This document shows positions 45,296 to 53,228 of a stretch of DNA of 64,000 nt, piece by piece (the first letter of the stretch is position 1; each line of letters starts with the position of its first letter). Source of the stretch: CAVXWV01 sp963695415 (lineage in GTDB: Bacteria; Chloroflexota; Anaerolineae; Anaerolineales; UBA4823); contig CAVOGL010000009.1 of NCBI GenBank assembly GCA_963695415.1, positions 115,176-179,175 on the forward strand. The letters run 5' to 3'. Under the pieces are notes generated by a model. It did not search any database and was not told where the DNA came from. It saw nothing but the letters and a program-made list of their open reading frames with translations. Made by a program: the position numbers and the translations under genes.

Positions 45296-45721
45296 ATGAG
45301 CAGCCATTATACTGACCAACTCAGGGCACTGGGCTTTCGTTCCACGCCACAACGATTGGCGATTATGCACGTTCTCGATGATGTGAAGGAGCACATTTCA
45401 CCTGTTGAAATTGTAGATGAAGTGAAGACTCGGATTCCTGGGATCAATGACTCAACCGTTTACCGCACCCTGGATTTACTGGTCAGGGAGGGACTGGTTT
45501 TGGAGACTCACCTGGGCAGCGGTCAGATCGTTTACGAGGTGGCTCACTCCAACCACCATCATTTACTCTGCCGAAAATGCGGAAGCGAAGAATTGGTCCA
45601 GGGAGAAGAGCTGGTCGATCTGTATGCCCATTTTGAACGTCATACCGGATACAAGATTGATTCGGTGCATATGACCTTTTTCGGTCTTTGCCCGGACTGC
45701 CAGAAGAAGGTTTCAGAATGA
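45296..45721 (+). CDS. Fur-family metalloregulator (Nur/Zur-like)
   Basis: The 141-residue protein has the winged-helix domain of Fur (LRALGFRSTPQRLAIMHVLD, then INDSTVYRTLDLLVREGLVL) and the C-terminal metal and dimer domain with HSNHHHLLCRKCGSEE and LCPDCQKK, two CxxC pairs for structural zinc. Directly downstream (52 bases) is a CbiM-type nickel/cobalt transporter operon, and a TTGCAA dyad precedes the gene. Nickel sensing (Nur) is therefore the most likely role, with zinc or manganese as alternatives. Confidence 0.88.
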   Translation: MSSHYTDQLRALGFRSTPQRLAIMHVLDDVKEHISPVEIVDEVKTRIPGINDSTVYRTLDLLVREGLVLETHLGSGQIVYEVAHSNHHHLLCRKCGSEELVQGEELVDLYAHFERHTGYKIDSVHMTFFGLCPDCQKKVSE

Positions 45722-45773
45722 TGTCTGGCAGTGACACCAGGTTATCAATCCGAATTTGAAGGAGGTTTTTTCC

Positions 45774-46727
45774 ATGCTTTATTCACCTGAACCATTACAT
45801 ATACCGGATGGCTTCCTGAATGTCCCGGTTTCGATCATTCTGTGGATCGTTGCAATTGGTTTTATCGTGCTGGCAATTCGAAATGTGAAGGGCATGAAAG
45901 ATCACCAGATACCTCTGGTGGGGATCATGGCAGCGTTTATCTTTGCTGCCCAGATGATCAACTTCCCGGTCGCCGGCGGCACCTCCGGTCATCTCCTGGG
46001 GGGTGCATTGGCGGGGATTGTCCTGGGTCCCTGGGCAGGAATCCTGGTGATGTCCGCGGTTGTCATCGTGCAGGGTTTATTGTTACAGGATGGGGGCTTG
46101 CTGGTGATGGGAGCCAATATCGTCAACATGGGTCTGATCACTGTGGCAATCGGTTATGGATTGTACCGGATCGTGGAGGGACGATCGACCGGAACTCGCC
46201 TGTTGGTGGCGGGTGTTGCTGCCTGGGTATCGGTGATGGCAGCCGCGCTGGCGACCTCCTTGCAGTTGTGGTTGAGCGGGACAAGCGCACTGGCGGTTGT
46301 CATCCCGGCGATGATGGGAGTGCACGCATTGATCGGTGTTGGTGAAGCTTTGATCACCGTGGCTGCGTTGGCGTTAATCCTGCGCGTCCGCCCCGACCTC
46401 TTGAACAAGAAGACCGACATGGTCAGAGGAGGGAGTGGATGGGCGGTCGGAGGGATCGTTTTATCGTTAATCGTCGTCCTCCTGGCACCGTTCGCTTCCA
46501 CCAGCCCGGATGGATTGGAGAGGGTGGCAATTGATCTCAACTTCATCCAGCGAGGTCAGGATGCTCCATTTAAGATCCTCCCGGATTATACGCTCCCATT
46601 TCTAGGGGATTCCGCCATATCAACCATCCTGGCAGGGGTGATCGGTTTGCTGGTGGTAGCCACACTGGCAATCCTGGTCGTTTACCTGGTCCGGCAGAGG
46701 AAATCCGCTCAGGTTGATACACGCTAA
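45774..46727 (+). CDS. cbiM: ECF transporter substrate-binding component CbiM/NikM with fused PDGLE (CbiN-like) end
   Basis: The 317-residue membrane protein starts MLYSPEPLHIPDGF; the N-terminal HIPDG motif is part of the metal site in this family. Further landmarks are FAAQMINFPVAGGTSGHLLG, GALAGIVLGPWAGILVMSAV and MGVHALIGVGEALIT. The C-terminal part (about 235-300) has SPDGLERVA, the PDGLE element of CbiN/NikN-type partners. It binds Co2+ or Ni2+ and hands it to the energising module CbiQ-CbiO encoded next. The ATG at 45774 has GAAGGAGG upstream. Confidence 0.92.
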   Translation: MLYSPEPLHIPDGFLNVPVSIILWIVAIGFIVLAIRNVKGMKDHQIPLVGIMAAFIFAAQMINFPVAGGTSGHLLGGALAGIVLGPWAGILVMSAVVIVQGLLLQDGGLLVMGANIVNMGLITVAIGYGLYRIVEGRSTGTRLLVAGVAAWVSVMAAALATSLQLWLSGTSALAVVIPAMMGVHALIGVGEALITVAALALILRVRPDLLNKKTDMVRGGSGWAVGGIVLSLIVVLLAPFASTSPDGLERVAIDLNFIQRGQDAPFKILPDYTLPFLGDSAISTILAGVIGLLVVATLAILVVYLVRQRKSAQVDTR

Positions 46728-47574
46728 CCTTTTCGACCGTTACCGGCAAGGAAACAGTCCCGTACACCACCTTGACCCCAGAGTCAAGGTGGTGGTTGCG
46801 TTCCTGTTTATTCTCTCCACAGTGCTGCTGCCAGACGGCGCCTGGTGGGCATTCCTTCTATCCCTGGCATTGGTTTTCGTGATTGCCTACACCAGCAAAT
46901 TGGGCGCCTGGTTCACCATATCGAGATCGGTGATTGTGCTGCCTTTCACCCTGGCAGCCTTTACCATCATCTTCACACTCCCAGGAGAGGATGTTTTTAC
47001 CATCGATCTCTTGCGCTGGAGTTTCACCGCCACAGATGCAGGATTGATCCGCTTCGCGAGCATCTTGATTCGCAGCTGGATTTCCGTCCAGGTGGCAATC
47101 CTCCTGGTCGCGACGACACAGTTCCCTGATCTGATGCATGCGCTCCGGCACCTGCGTGTCCCGGGGGTGCTGGTGTCGATCATCTCTTTCATGTACCGTT
47201 ATCTGCACGTCCTGGTCGATGAGACCTTGCGGTTATTACGTGCCCGGGAAGCGCGGAGTGCAAGGATGCCTGAGATCGATCAGGATAGAAAGCAACGTCG
47301 TAGAGCTGGTGGAACCGTGTTCTGGCGGGCAAAAGTGGCGGGGAACATGGCAGGTCAATTGTTCATCCGTTCATTCGAGCGCAGCGAGCGTGTTTACCAG
47401 GCGATGGTGGCGCGGGGGTATTCTGGAACTTTGTTGACCCTCAACCCGCACGTGTTGAAGCTGGACGATTGGTTGCTTGGAAGCATGATGGTTTTATCTT
47501 TACTGGTGATCCAGCTCGTCGCCAGAATTTTAATGAACAGGATTACAGATGCCGCCGATAACCCACGAAACTGA
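46714..47574 (+). CDS. cbiQ: ECF transporter energy-coupling transmembrane component CbiQ
   Basis: The 286-residue T-component has NSPVHHLDPRVKVVVAFLFI at the start, five or six helices and the coupling-helix motifs ARGYSGTLLTLNP-like (AMVARGYSGT) and LRLLRAREARSAR, with Ala-Arg-Gly in the conserved place. It connects the substrate subunit to the ATPase. It appears to start at a TTG (46714), overlapping cbiM by 14 bases, and overlaps cbiO by 26 bases, so the three are co-translated. Confidence 0.9.
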   Translation: MIHANLFDRYRQGNSPVHHLDPRVKVVVAFLFILSTVLLPDGAWWAFLLSLALVFVIAYTSKLGAWFTISRSVIVLPFTLAAFTIIFTLPGEDVFTIDLLRWSFTATDAGLIRFASILIRSWISVQVAILLVATTQFPDLMHALRHLRVPGVLVSIISFMYRYLHVLVDETLRLLRAREARSARMPEIDQDRKQRRRAGGTVFWRAKVAGNMAGQLFIRSFERSERVYQAMVARGYSGTLLTLNPHVLKLDDWLLGSMMVLSLLVIQLVARILMNRITDAADNPRN

Positions 47575-48346
47575 AACTACCCGGTGGTTGGACCAGCAGG
47601 CATGGTTGAACCAGCAGGCGCAGCATATTCCGGACGGCACGAAGGTCGTCCAGGTGGAGGGGCTGCACTTCACTTATCCGGATGGGCATGAAGCCTTGAA
47701 AGGTGTGGATGTGAGTCTTTCAAGGGGAGAAAAAGTCGCCCTTGTCGGCGCAAACGGGGCAGGCAAAAGTACGCTGATGCTGCACTTGAACGGCATTCTT
47801 TGCGGTGAGGGCAGTGTTGAGATCTGCAGCGTGAAAATTTCGAAAGATACATTACCGGTGGTCCGTGCCAGGGTTGGGCTGGTGTTCCAGAATCCGGATG
47901 ACCAGTTGTTCTCGCCGACAGTTTTCGAAGATGTGGCGTTCGGACCTCTGCACATGGGTCTGCCTGAACAGGAGGTGCGCAGCCGCGTCGCTGATGCTTT
48001 GCACATGGTCGGTATGGAGGCATATGGGGACCGATTATCTCACCACCTGAGCATGGGTGAAAAGAAGCGAATATCGATCGCTACTGTTCTGTCAATGCAT
48101 CCGCAAATCCTGGTGCTGGACGAACCAACTGCGGGTTTGGACCCTCGGGCAAGGCGCAGCCTGATCAATTTGCTGCGCGAGCTGCCCATTACCATGCTGG
48201 TGTCCACCCACGATATGCTCGTCGTTCAGGAGCTGTTTGCGCGCATGGTAATCATGGATGGGGGTGAAATCGTCGCCGATGGGTTAACCCAGGAGTTGAT
48301 GGCGGACAGGGATCTATTGGAGAGGCACGGACTGGAGAAGCCCTGA
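47549..48346 (+). CDS. cbiO: ECF transporter ATP-binding protein CbiO
   Basis: The 265-residue ABC ATPase has Walker A (LVGANGAGKSTLMLHLNGIL), Q-loop (VGLVFQNPDDQLFSPTVFED), ABC signature (LSMGEKKRISIATVLSMHP), Walker B (ILVLDEPTAGLDPRARRSL) and the H-loop (MLVSTHDMLVV). It powers nickel or cobalt uptake with CbiM and CbiQ. Only one ATPase is encoded, so it likely acts as a homodimer. The operon ends here; the following region is a repeat array. Confidence 0.95.
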   Translation: MPPITHETETTRWLDQQAWLNQQAQHIPDGTKVVQVEGLHFTYPDGHEALKGVDVSLSRGEKVALVGANGAGKSTLMLHLNGILCGEGSVEICSVKISKDTLPVVRARVGLVFQNPDDQLFSPTVFEDVAFGPLHMGLPEQEVRSRVADALHMVGMEAYGDRLSHHLSMGEKKRISIATVLSMHPQILVLDEPTAGLDPRARRSLINLLRELPITMLVSTHDMLVVQELFARMVIMDGGEIVADGLTQELMADRDLLERHGLEKP

Positions 48347-48422
48347 AAGATTCCTGTTGCTTCTCCTGGGAATGTGATCAGGGGCAGTTGTCCGTAATTT
48401 GGTGATTTGTCCCTGGAACCGG

Positions 48423-49197
48423 GGCGCACACGCAGGTGCGCCGCTACAAGGTTTTACGTCCGGTAGTGGCAGACCTGTGTGTCTGCCAGGGCGCACACGC
48501 AGGTGCGCGGCTACAGGGTTTTACATCCGGTAGAGGCAGACCTGTGTGTCTGCCAGGGCGCACACGCAGGTGCGCGGCTACAAGGTTGTACGTCCGGTAG
48601 AGGCAGACCTGTGTGTCTGCCGAGGGCGCACACGCAGGTGCGCGGCTACAGAGGTTTGTACGTCCGGTAGAGGCAGACCTGTGTGTCTGCCGGGGCGCAC
48701 ACGCAGGTGCGCGGCTGACAAGGTTTTTACGTCCGGTAGAGGCAGACCTGTGTGTCTGCCAGGGCGCACACGCAGGTGCGCCGCTACAAGGTTTTACGTC
48801 CGGTAGAGGCAGACCTGTGTGTCTGCCGGGACCGCAGGCGCGGCAGGTTGTACGTCCGGTAGAGGCAGACCTGTGTGTCTGCCAGGGCGCACACGCAGGT
48901 GCACGGCTACAAGGTTTTACGTCCGGTAGAGGCAGACCTGTGTGTCTGCCAGGGCGCACACGCAGGTGCGCGGCTACAAGGTTGTACGTCCGGTAGAGGC
49001 AGACCTGTGTGTCTGCCAGGGCGCACACGCAGGTGCGCGGCTACAAGGTTTTACATCCGGTAGAGGCAGACCTGTGTGTCTGCCCGATCTGCCAGGGCGC
49101 ACACGCAGGTGCGCGGCTACAAGGTTGTACGTCCGGTAGAGGCAGACCTGTGTGTCTGCCAGGGCGCACACGCAGGTGCGCGTGCGCCTCTACGGGG
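48423..49197. repeat. Tandem array of about 12 imperfect 67-base repeats with two hairpins each
   Basis: Units start at about 48423, 48490, 48557, 48625, 48693, 48762, 48829 (truncated), 48885, 48952, 49019, 49095 and 49162. Each contains GCGCACACGCAGGTGCGC (a hairpin), the linker GGCTACAAGGTT(T/G)TACGTCC, and GGCAGACCTGTGTGTCTGCC (a second hairpin). The array lies between the convergent 3' ends of cbiO and metK. Repeats are continuous without variable spacers, so it is not a CRISPR array. Small open frames inside it are products of repetition. Confidence 0.93.
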
Positions 49198-49217
49198 CTC
49201 ATAAAGGTGTGTACCTG

Positions 49218-50456
49218 TCAGTCTGCGGGTAAGGATATGCTTTCCAGGAGACCCGCTGCCTGGCGGAGCTCTTCGACTCGGTTGGTCTGTTCCCATGGCA
49301 GGTCAAGGTCATCCCTGCCGAAATGCCCGTATGCTGCCATCTGCTGGTAAATGGGACGGCGCAGGTTCAGATCACGGATGATGGCGCCAGGGCGCAGGTC
49401 AAAATAGGTGTTGATCAGGTTAGCGATTTCTTCATCCGGTACAGCTCCGGTCCCGAACGTTTCCACATTGATGCTCAGGGGATGGGCGACGCCGATAGCG
49501 TACGCAACCTGGATCTCGCAGCGTTCCGCCAATCCGGCAGCGACGATATTCTTGGCTGCCCACCGTGCAGCGTAAGCGGCTGAACGATCGACTTTCGTGG
49601 GATCTTTCCCGCTGAAGCAGCCACCGCCATGGCGTCCCATCCCACCATAAGTATCGACGATGATCTTGCGACCGGTGAGACCGGAATCTCCCTGCGGACC
49701 ACCGATGACGAACCTTCCAGTGGGGTTGACGTAAATTTTCAGCTGGTCGTCGACCATGTTTTCGGGCAGGGTGGGCATGATCACATGCTTGATGACATTG
49801 GCGCGGATATCTTCCTGTGACACGTCCGGTGAATGCTGGGTGCTGACCAGGACGGTATCGATGCGGTGTGGACGTCCGTGGCGGTATTCTACGGTAACCT
49901 GGGATTTACCATCCGGACGCAGCCATGGCAGGGTGCCATCTTTGCGCACCTGGCTGAGCCGCCGGGTGAGTGCATGGGCAAGGTAAATGGGCAAGGGCAT
50001 CATTTCTGAGGTCTCATTGCAGGCATATCCGAACATCATGCCCTGGTCGCCAGCCCCGATCGACTCGACCTCTTCTTCCGTCATTTCGCCCGTTTTTGAT
50101 TCGAGGGATTGGTTCACGCCCATGGCGATGTCGCCTGACTGCTTGGCGATAGCCACGAGTACACCGCAAGTATTTCCGTCCAGACCTTTCTCACTATTGT
50201 CATAACCGATGCCATTGATCACCCGCCGGGCGATCTCGTCATAATTTACCTGGGCATTGGTCGTGATCTCGCCAAGCAAAGCCACAAATCCGGTTTTTGC
50301 AGCCACTTCGCAGGCAACCCTGGATTTGGGATCCTGTTCAAGACAGGCATCCAGTACAGCGTCGCTGATCTGGTCGCAGATTTTGTCGGGATGACCTTCC
50401 GTTACTGATTCGGATGTGAACATCAGTGATGAGGAATTCATAAAAGTAGTGTTCAT
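49218..50456 (-). CDS. metK: S-adenosylmethionine synthetase
   Basis: The 412-residue enzyme makes S-adenosylmethionine from methionine and ATP. Signatures are SVTEGHPDKICDQISDAVLD at the start, GAGDQGMMFGYACNET, and GGCFSGKDPTKVDRSAAYAA with the P-loop-like GGGCFSGKD. The start at 50456 has CAGGAGAT upstream; a later Met gives MFTSESVTEGHP and is also possible. A SAM-I riboswitch and terminator precede it, so it is repressed when SAM is plentiful. Its 3' end adjoins the repeat array. Confidence 0.96.
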   Translation of the reverse strand: MNTTFMNSSSLMFTSESVTEGHPDKICDQISDAVLDACLEQDPKSRVACEVAAKTGFVALLGEITTNAQVNYDEIARRVINGIGYDNSEKGLDGNTCGVLVAIAKQSGDIAMGVNQSLESKTGEMTEEEVESIGAGDQGMMFGYACNETSEMMPLPIYLAHALTRRLSQVRKDGTLPWLRPDGKSQVTVEYRHGRPHRIDTVLVSTQHSPDVSQEDIRANVIKHVIMPTLPENMVDDQLKIYVNPTGRFVIGGPQGDSGLTGRKIIVDTYGGMGRHGGGCFSGKDPTKVDRSAAYAARWAAKNIVAAGLAERCEIQVAYAIGVAHPLSINVETFGTGAVPDEEIANLINTYFDLRPGAIIRDLNLRRPIYQQMAAYGHFGRDDLDLPWEQTNRVEELRQAAGLLESISLPAD

Positions 50457-50486
50457 TATTAAGCAATCTCCTGATTATTTTGTTAA

Positions 50487-50518
50487 CAAAAAAGCCCTTC
50501 CGAAACTTTTGAAAGGGC
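50487..50518 (-). terminator. Riboswitch-controlled terminator before metK
   Basis: The minus strand reads GCCCTTTCAAAAG TTTCGGAAGGGC followed by TTTTTT, a typical expression-platform terminator placed between the SAM-I aptamer and the metK start. Confidence 0.85.
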
Positions 50519-50540
50519 ATGAAAAACGTAAACGGCTGCC

Positions 50541-50654
<114 letters not shown>

Positions 50655-50684
50655 CCGTATAAGGCTATATGTTTATCGGGCGCG

Positions 50685-50713
50685 ATGATACCATAATCGG
50701 GGAATGATGTCAA
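50685..50713 (-). promoter_or_regulatory. Promoter of the SAM-I riboswitch and metK
   Basis: On the minus strand TTGACA (50708-50713) and TATCAT (50685-50690) are separated by 17 bases, about 33 bases before the aptamer. Confidence 0.8.
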
Positions 50714-50923
50714 CGGAAAATACGACAATTTGTATCGTATATTAATGGTGGGCTGATTTAGAGGTTAGTCGCAACCATTAACTCACAGCGACGTATACTT
50801 AAACGAAAGCTATTCGATCTGAAATGCTTGCATCCCCCGGGCTGAGCTGATTACAATTGGGTGCAGTCGAATAGTGTTGGGAATAATAGTAATAACAAAA
50901 GACTTGAATTAAGGAAGGTACAC

Positions 50924-51334
50924 ATGGCGAACACAGTCAAAGTTGAGAATGATCCGGGATGCCTGATCCAGGTCCTCTGGTTTATTTTCATCGGTTGGTG
51001 GGCGGGTTTATTGTGGCTGGCGGCTGCCTGGATTTTGATGATCACAGTCATTGGTATTCCATTTGGCGTGATGATGATTAACGCGCTGCCAAAGGTGATC
51101 GCCCTCAAGGGACCGGCTGAAGCGTTGATGAGCGGACCCGATGGCAAGATCGCCATTATCCGTCCGCCGCAGATCAACATCATATTGCGTATCATCTATT
51201 TCATACTTTTCGGTTGGTGGTTCAGCCTGATTTGGGTTGTTATTGGTTACCTCATCTGTCTCACAATAATCGGTCTGCCAATCGGTTTATGGATGCTGAA
51301 CCAGACTCCTGCAATCCTCTCACTTCACCGGTGA
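50924..51334 (+). CDS. YccF-domain membrane protein
   Basis: The 136-residue protein contains two similar halves typical of YccF: CLIQVLWFIFIGWWAGLLWL with ITVIGIPFGVMMINALPK, and RIIYFILFGWWFSLIWVVIG with LTIIGLPIGLWMLNQTP. Four membrane helices are expected. Function is unknown. The start at 50924 follows AAGGAAGGTACAC. The next gene follows after 8 bases. Confidence 0.88.
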   Translation: MANTVKVENDPGCLIQVLWFIFIGWWAGLLWLAAAWILMITVIGIPFGVMMINALPKVIALKGPAEALMSGPDGKIAIIRPPQINIILRIIYFILFGWWFSLIWVVIGYLICLTIIGLPIGLWMLNQTPAILSLHR

Positions 51335-51341
51335 TATTACA

Positions 51342-52481
51342 TTGAGCATTCACCTGAAATGGACCCGGCATGAAGACCTGGCGATCATCAGGAATCCGTC
51401 GGTTGGCAGGAGCGAATACCTGGATCACATGACTTTTGCCCGTAATGAGCGTCCATTGTTCACTGAAATTTTTGGACCGCTGATAGGGCTTAAAGAGGAG
51501 TGGGAGAGGCAAGGCGCTTCAGAAGCTGAACTTAACTTCTCGGCTTTTACATATCGCTGTGAAGCGAGAGGGTATCTCCCTGTGAATACTGGTATGCAGG
51601 GTGGTTTGCCCGAAGTAGTCCTCGAGGACAGTGAAGAATACCTGGTTTACCGTGATGGGCTGGGGCGGCGTATGAAAATGCCCAAAGGCAGAGCCACGCT
51701 TGCCCTGCCCCAGGATTATCCTGTGAAAAATTTTGCTGATTGGCAGAAACTGAAGCACCTGTACCAGTATTCTGCCTCCAGGCTGAATCCTGGGTGGGAA
51801 GCGGCAGCAGAACAATTCCTGGCGGAAGATAAGGTCGTTTGTGTCTCGATGCCGGGGGGATTCGATGAACCCAGGCAGCTGATGGGGGAGGAAAACCTTT
51901 GCCTGGCATATTACGAGCAGCCCGAACTGGTCAGAGATATGATGGAAACAATGGCGGAAACAGCCTATCAGGTACTCGATCAGGTCTCGGCGAGGGTTCA
52001 AGTTGATTTACTTTCGGTTCACGAAGATATGGCAGGCAAACCGGGTCCGCTGGTGGGTCCGAAGATTGTTCGTGATTTCATCCAACCCTATTATCGGCAT
52101 GTTTGGGACCTGCTGCGAACCCGCGGGGCACGCATCTTCGAACAGGACAGCGATGGCAACATGAACCCGGTCATCCCGGCTTTCCTGGATGCCGGGATTA
52201 ACTGTATGTATCCGATGGAGCCGGCTGCCGGTATGGACATCGTTAAAGTCCGCCAACAATATGGGACGAGGCTGGCTTTTTACGGTGGGATCGACAAGCA
52301 CGTTTTACGCCAGGATAAATCAGCCATCGATGCTGAATTGGAGTATAAAGTACCGCCCATGATCCACAGCGGAGGCTGCGTCATTGCCGTGGATCACCGC
52401 ATCCCCAACGGCACACCGTTGGACAATTATCGTTATTACATCAAAAGGGTTTGGGAGATCATCAATCGGGAGATTGTCTGA
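51342..52481 (+). CDS. Uroporphyrinogen decarboxylase-family protein (possible corrinoid methyltransferase)
   Basis: The 379-residue protein has a UroD-type barrel: VVCVSMPGGFDEPRQLMGEE, LVRDMMETMAETAYQVLDQV, DLLSVHEDMAGKPGPLVGPK, RGARIFEQDSDGNMNPVIPA, INCMYPMEPAAGMDIVKVRQ and AFYGGIDKHVLRQDKSAIDA, ending SGGCVIAVDHRIPNGTPLDN. This branch is common in anaerobes and often acts as a methyltransferase using corrinoids, not as a heme enzyme. The start seems to be TTG at 51342. The substrate is unknown. Confidence 0.85.
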   Translation: MSIHLKWTRHEDLAIIRNPSVGRSEYLDHMTFARNERPLFTEIFGPLIGLKEEWERQGASEAELNFSAFTYRCEARGYLPVNTGMQGGLPEVVLEDSEEYLVYRDGLGRRMKMPKGRATLALPQDYPVKNFADWQKLKHLYQYSASRLNPGWEAAAEQFLAEDKVVCVSMPGGFDEPRQLMGEENLCLAYYEQPELVRDMMETMAETAYQVLDQVSARVQVDLLSVHEDMAGKPGPLVGPKIVRDFIQPYYRHVWDLLRTRGARIFEQDSDGNMNPVIPAFLDAGINCMYPMEPAAGMDIVKVRQQYGTRLAFYGGIDKHVLRQDKSAIDAELEYKVPPMIHSGGCVIAVDHRIPNGTPLDNYRYYIKRVWEIINREIV

Positions 52482-52577
52482 AAAATGTTCCCATTGAGCT
52501 GGGGTTGCCTGGTTGACTCTCATTCATCACCGGTTTGTCGGGTGGTGAATATGGTTACTTTTAGAAGCACTCGATTG

Positions 52578-53219
52578 TTATTCTTTTTCAGGTTTATATA
52601 ACCCCTCTGGGTTTGCGATCAACATACCTGCCTCGAAGGATGGCTTATCCACAGGATAGAGACTGGCTGCTTGCTGGGAAGATATAAGCCTTATAGAAGG
52701 CAGGTGCTTTAAATACTCTTCAATCCGGTCTATACCTGAATCCTGCACTTCCCACCCGTCCGGATCGAAGCGTTTGAGATTGACCGGACGGCTGTAGGAG
52801 CGTAATGTGCGCAACCCATCCACATTGAAGAAAACGTCGAAATATGACATGACCAGCTCTCGAAGATTGCGGTAAACCGGTTCCCGGTAGCGCAGCCCAA
52901 CATAATTGGATTTTGCCACCGCCCCCCAGCACCGATCTTGCTTGAAAATTGCGAGCACATGGTCGTCATCCATCCCAGGTTCCGGATATAAATCTATGAT
53001 CAAAGGAGGGTGACCGATCCTGCGCAGCGCTGCGACGGCGAGCAAAGCGCCATCCAGGCAGTGTGCCACGTGGTCCTTGATCACGTTAACCGGGCAGCGA
53101 TTGCGGTCTTCGCCCGGGTACGTCACACTATCCAGGAACTCCTGGATTTTTTTGGGTGAATCCAGGTTTGAGAATAGTCGCTGTTGGGCGCCATCGAGAT
53201 GATCGAATAATTGGTCCAA
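52578..53219 (-). CDS. Transglutaminase-like protein of unknown function
   Basis: The 213-residue protein has HCLDGALLAVAALRRIGHPP with DLYPEPGMDDDHVLAIFKQD and WGAVAKSNYVGLRYREPVYR. The Cys-Leu-Asp-Gly helix and the DDDH strand resemble the catalytic Cys and His of transglutaminase-like folds. Whether it is active is unclear. No signal peptide is visible. It is followed closely on the same strand by nothing related; upstream is the penicillin-binding protein gene, ten bases away. Confidence 0.6.
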   Translation of the reverse strand: MDQLFDHLDGAQQRLFSNLDSPKKIQEFLDSVTYPGEDRNRCPVNVIKDHVAHCLDGALLAVAALRRIGHPPLIIDLYPEPGMDDDHVLAIFKQDRCWGAVAKSNYVGLRYREPVYRNLRELVMSYFDVFFNVDGLRTLRSYSRPVNLKRFDPDGWEVQDSGIDRIEEYLKHLPSIRLISSQQAASLYPVDKPSFEAGMLIANPEGLYKPEKE

Positions 53220-53228
53220 GGCGTTAAC

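Noticed and set aside
45722..45773. Cobalamin riboswitch before cbiM
   Set aside because: Only 52 bases separate the Fur-family gene from cbiM, too few for this riboswitch class.
48423..49197. CRISPR array
   Set aside because: The 67-base units are continuous and nearly identical, with no variable spacers and no cas genes nearby.
48444..49350. Several open frames of 60-190 codons on both strands within the repeat array
   Set aside because: They come from repeated units and encode only repetitive peptides without start sites or known content.
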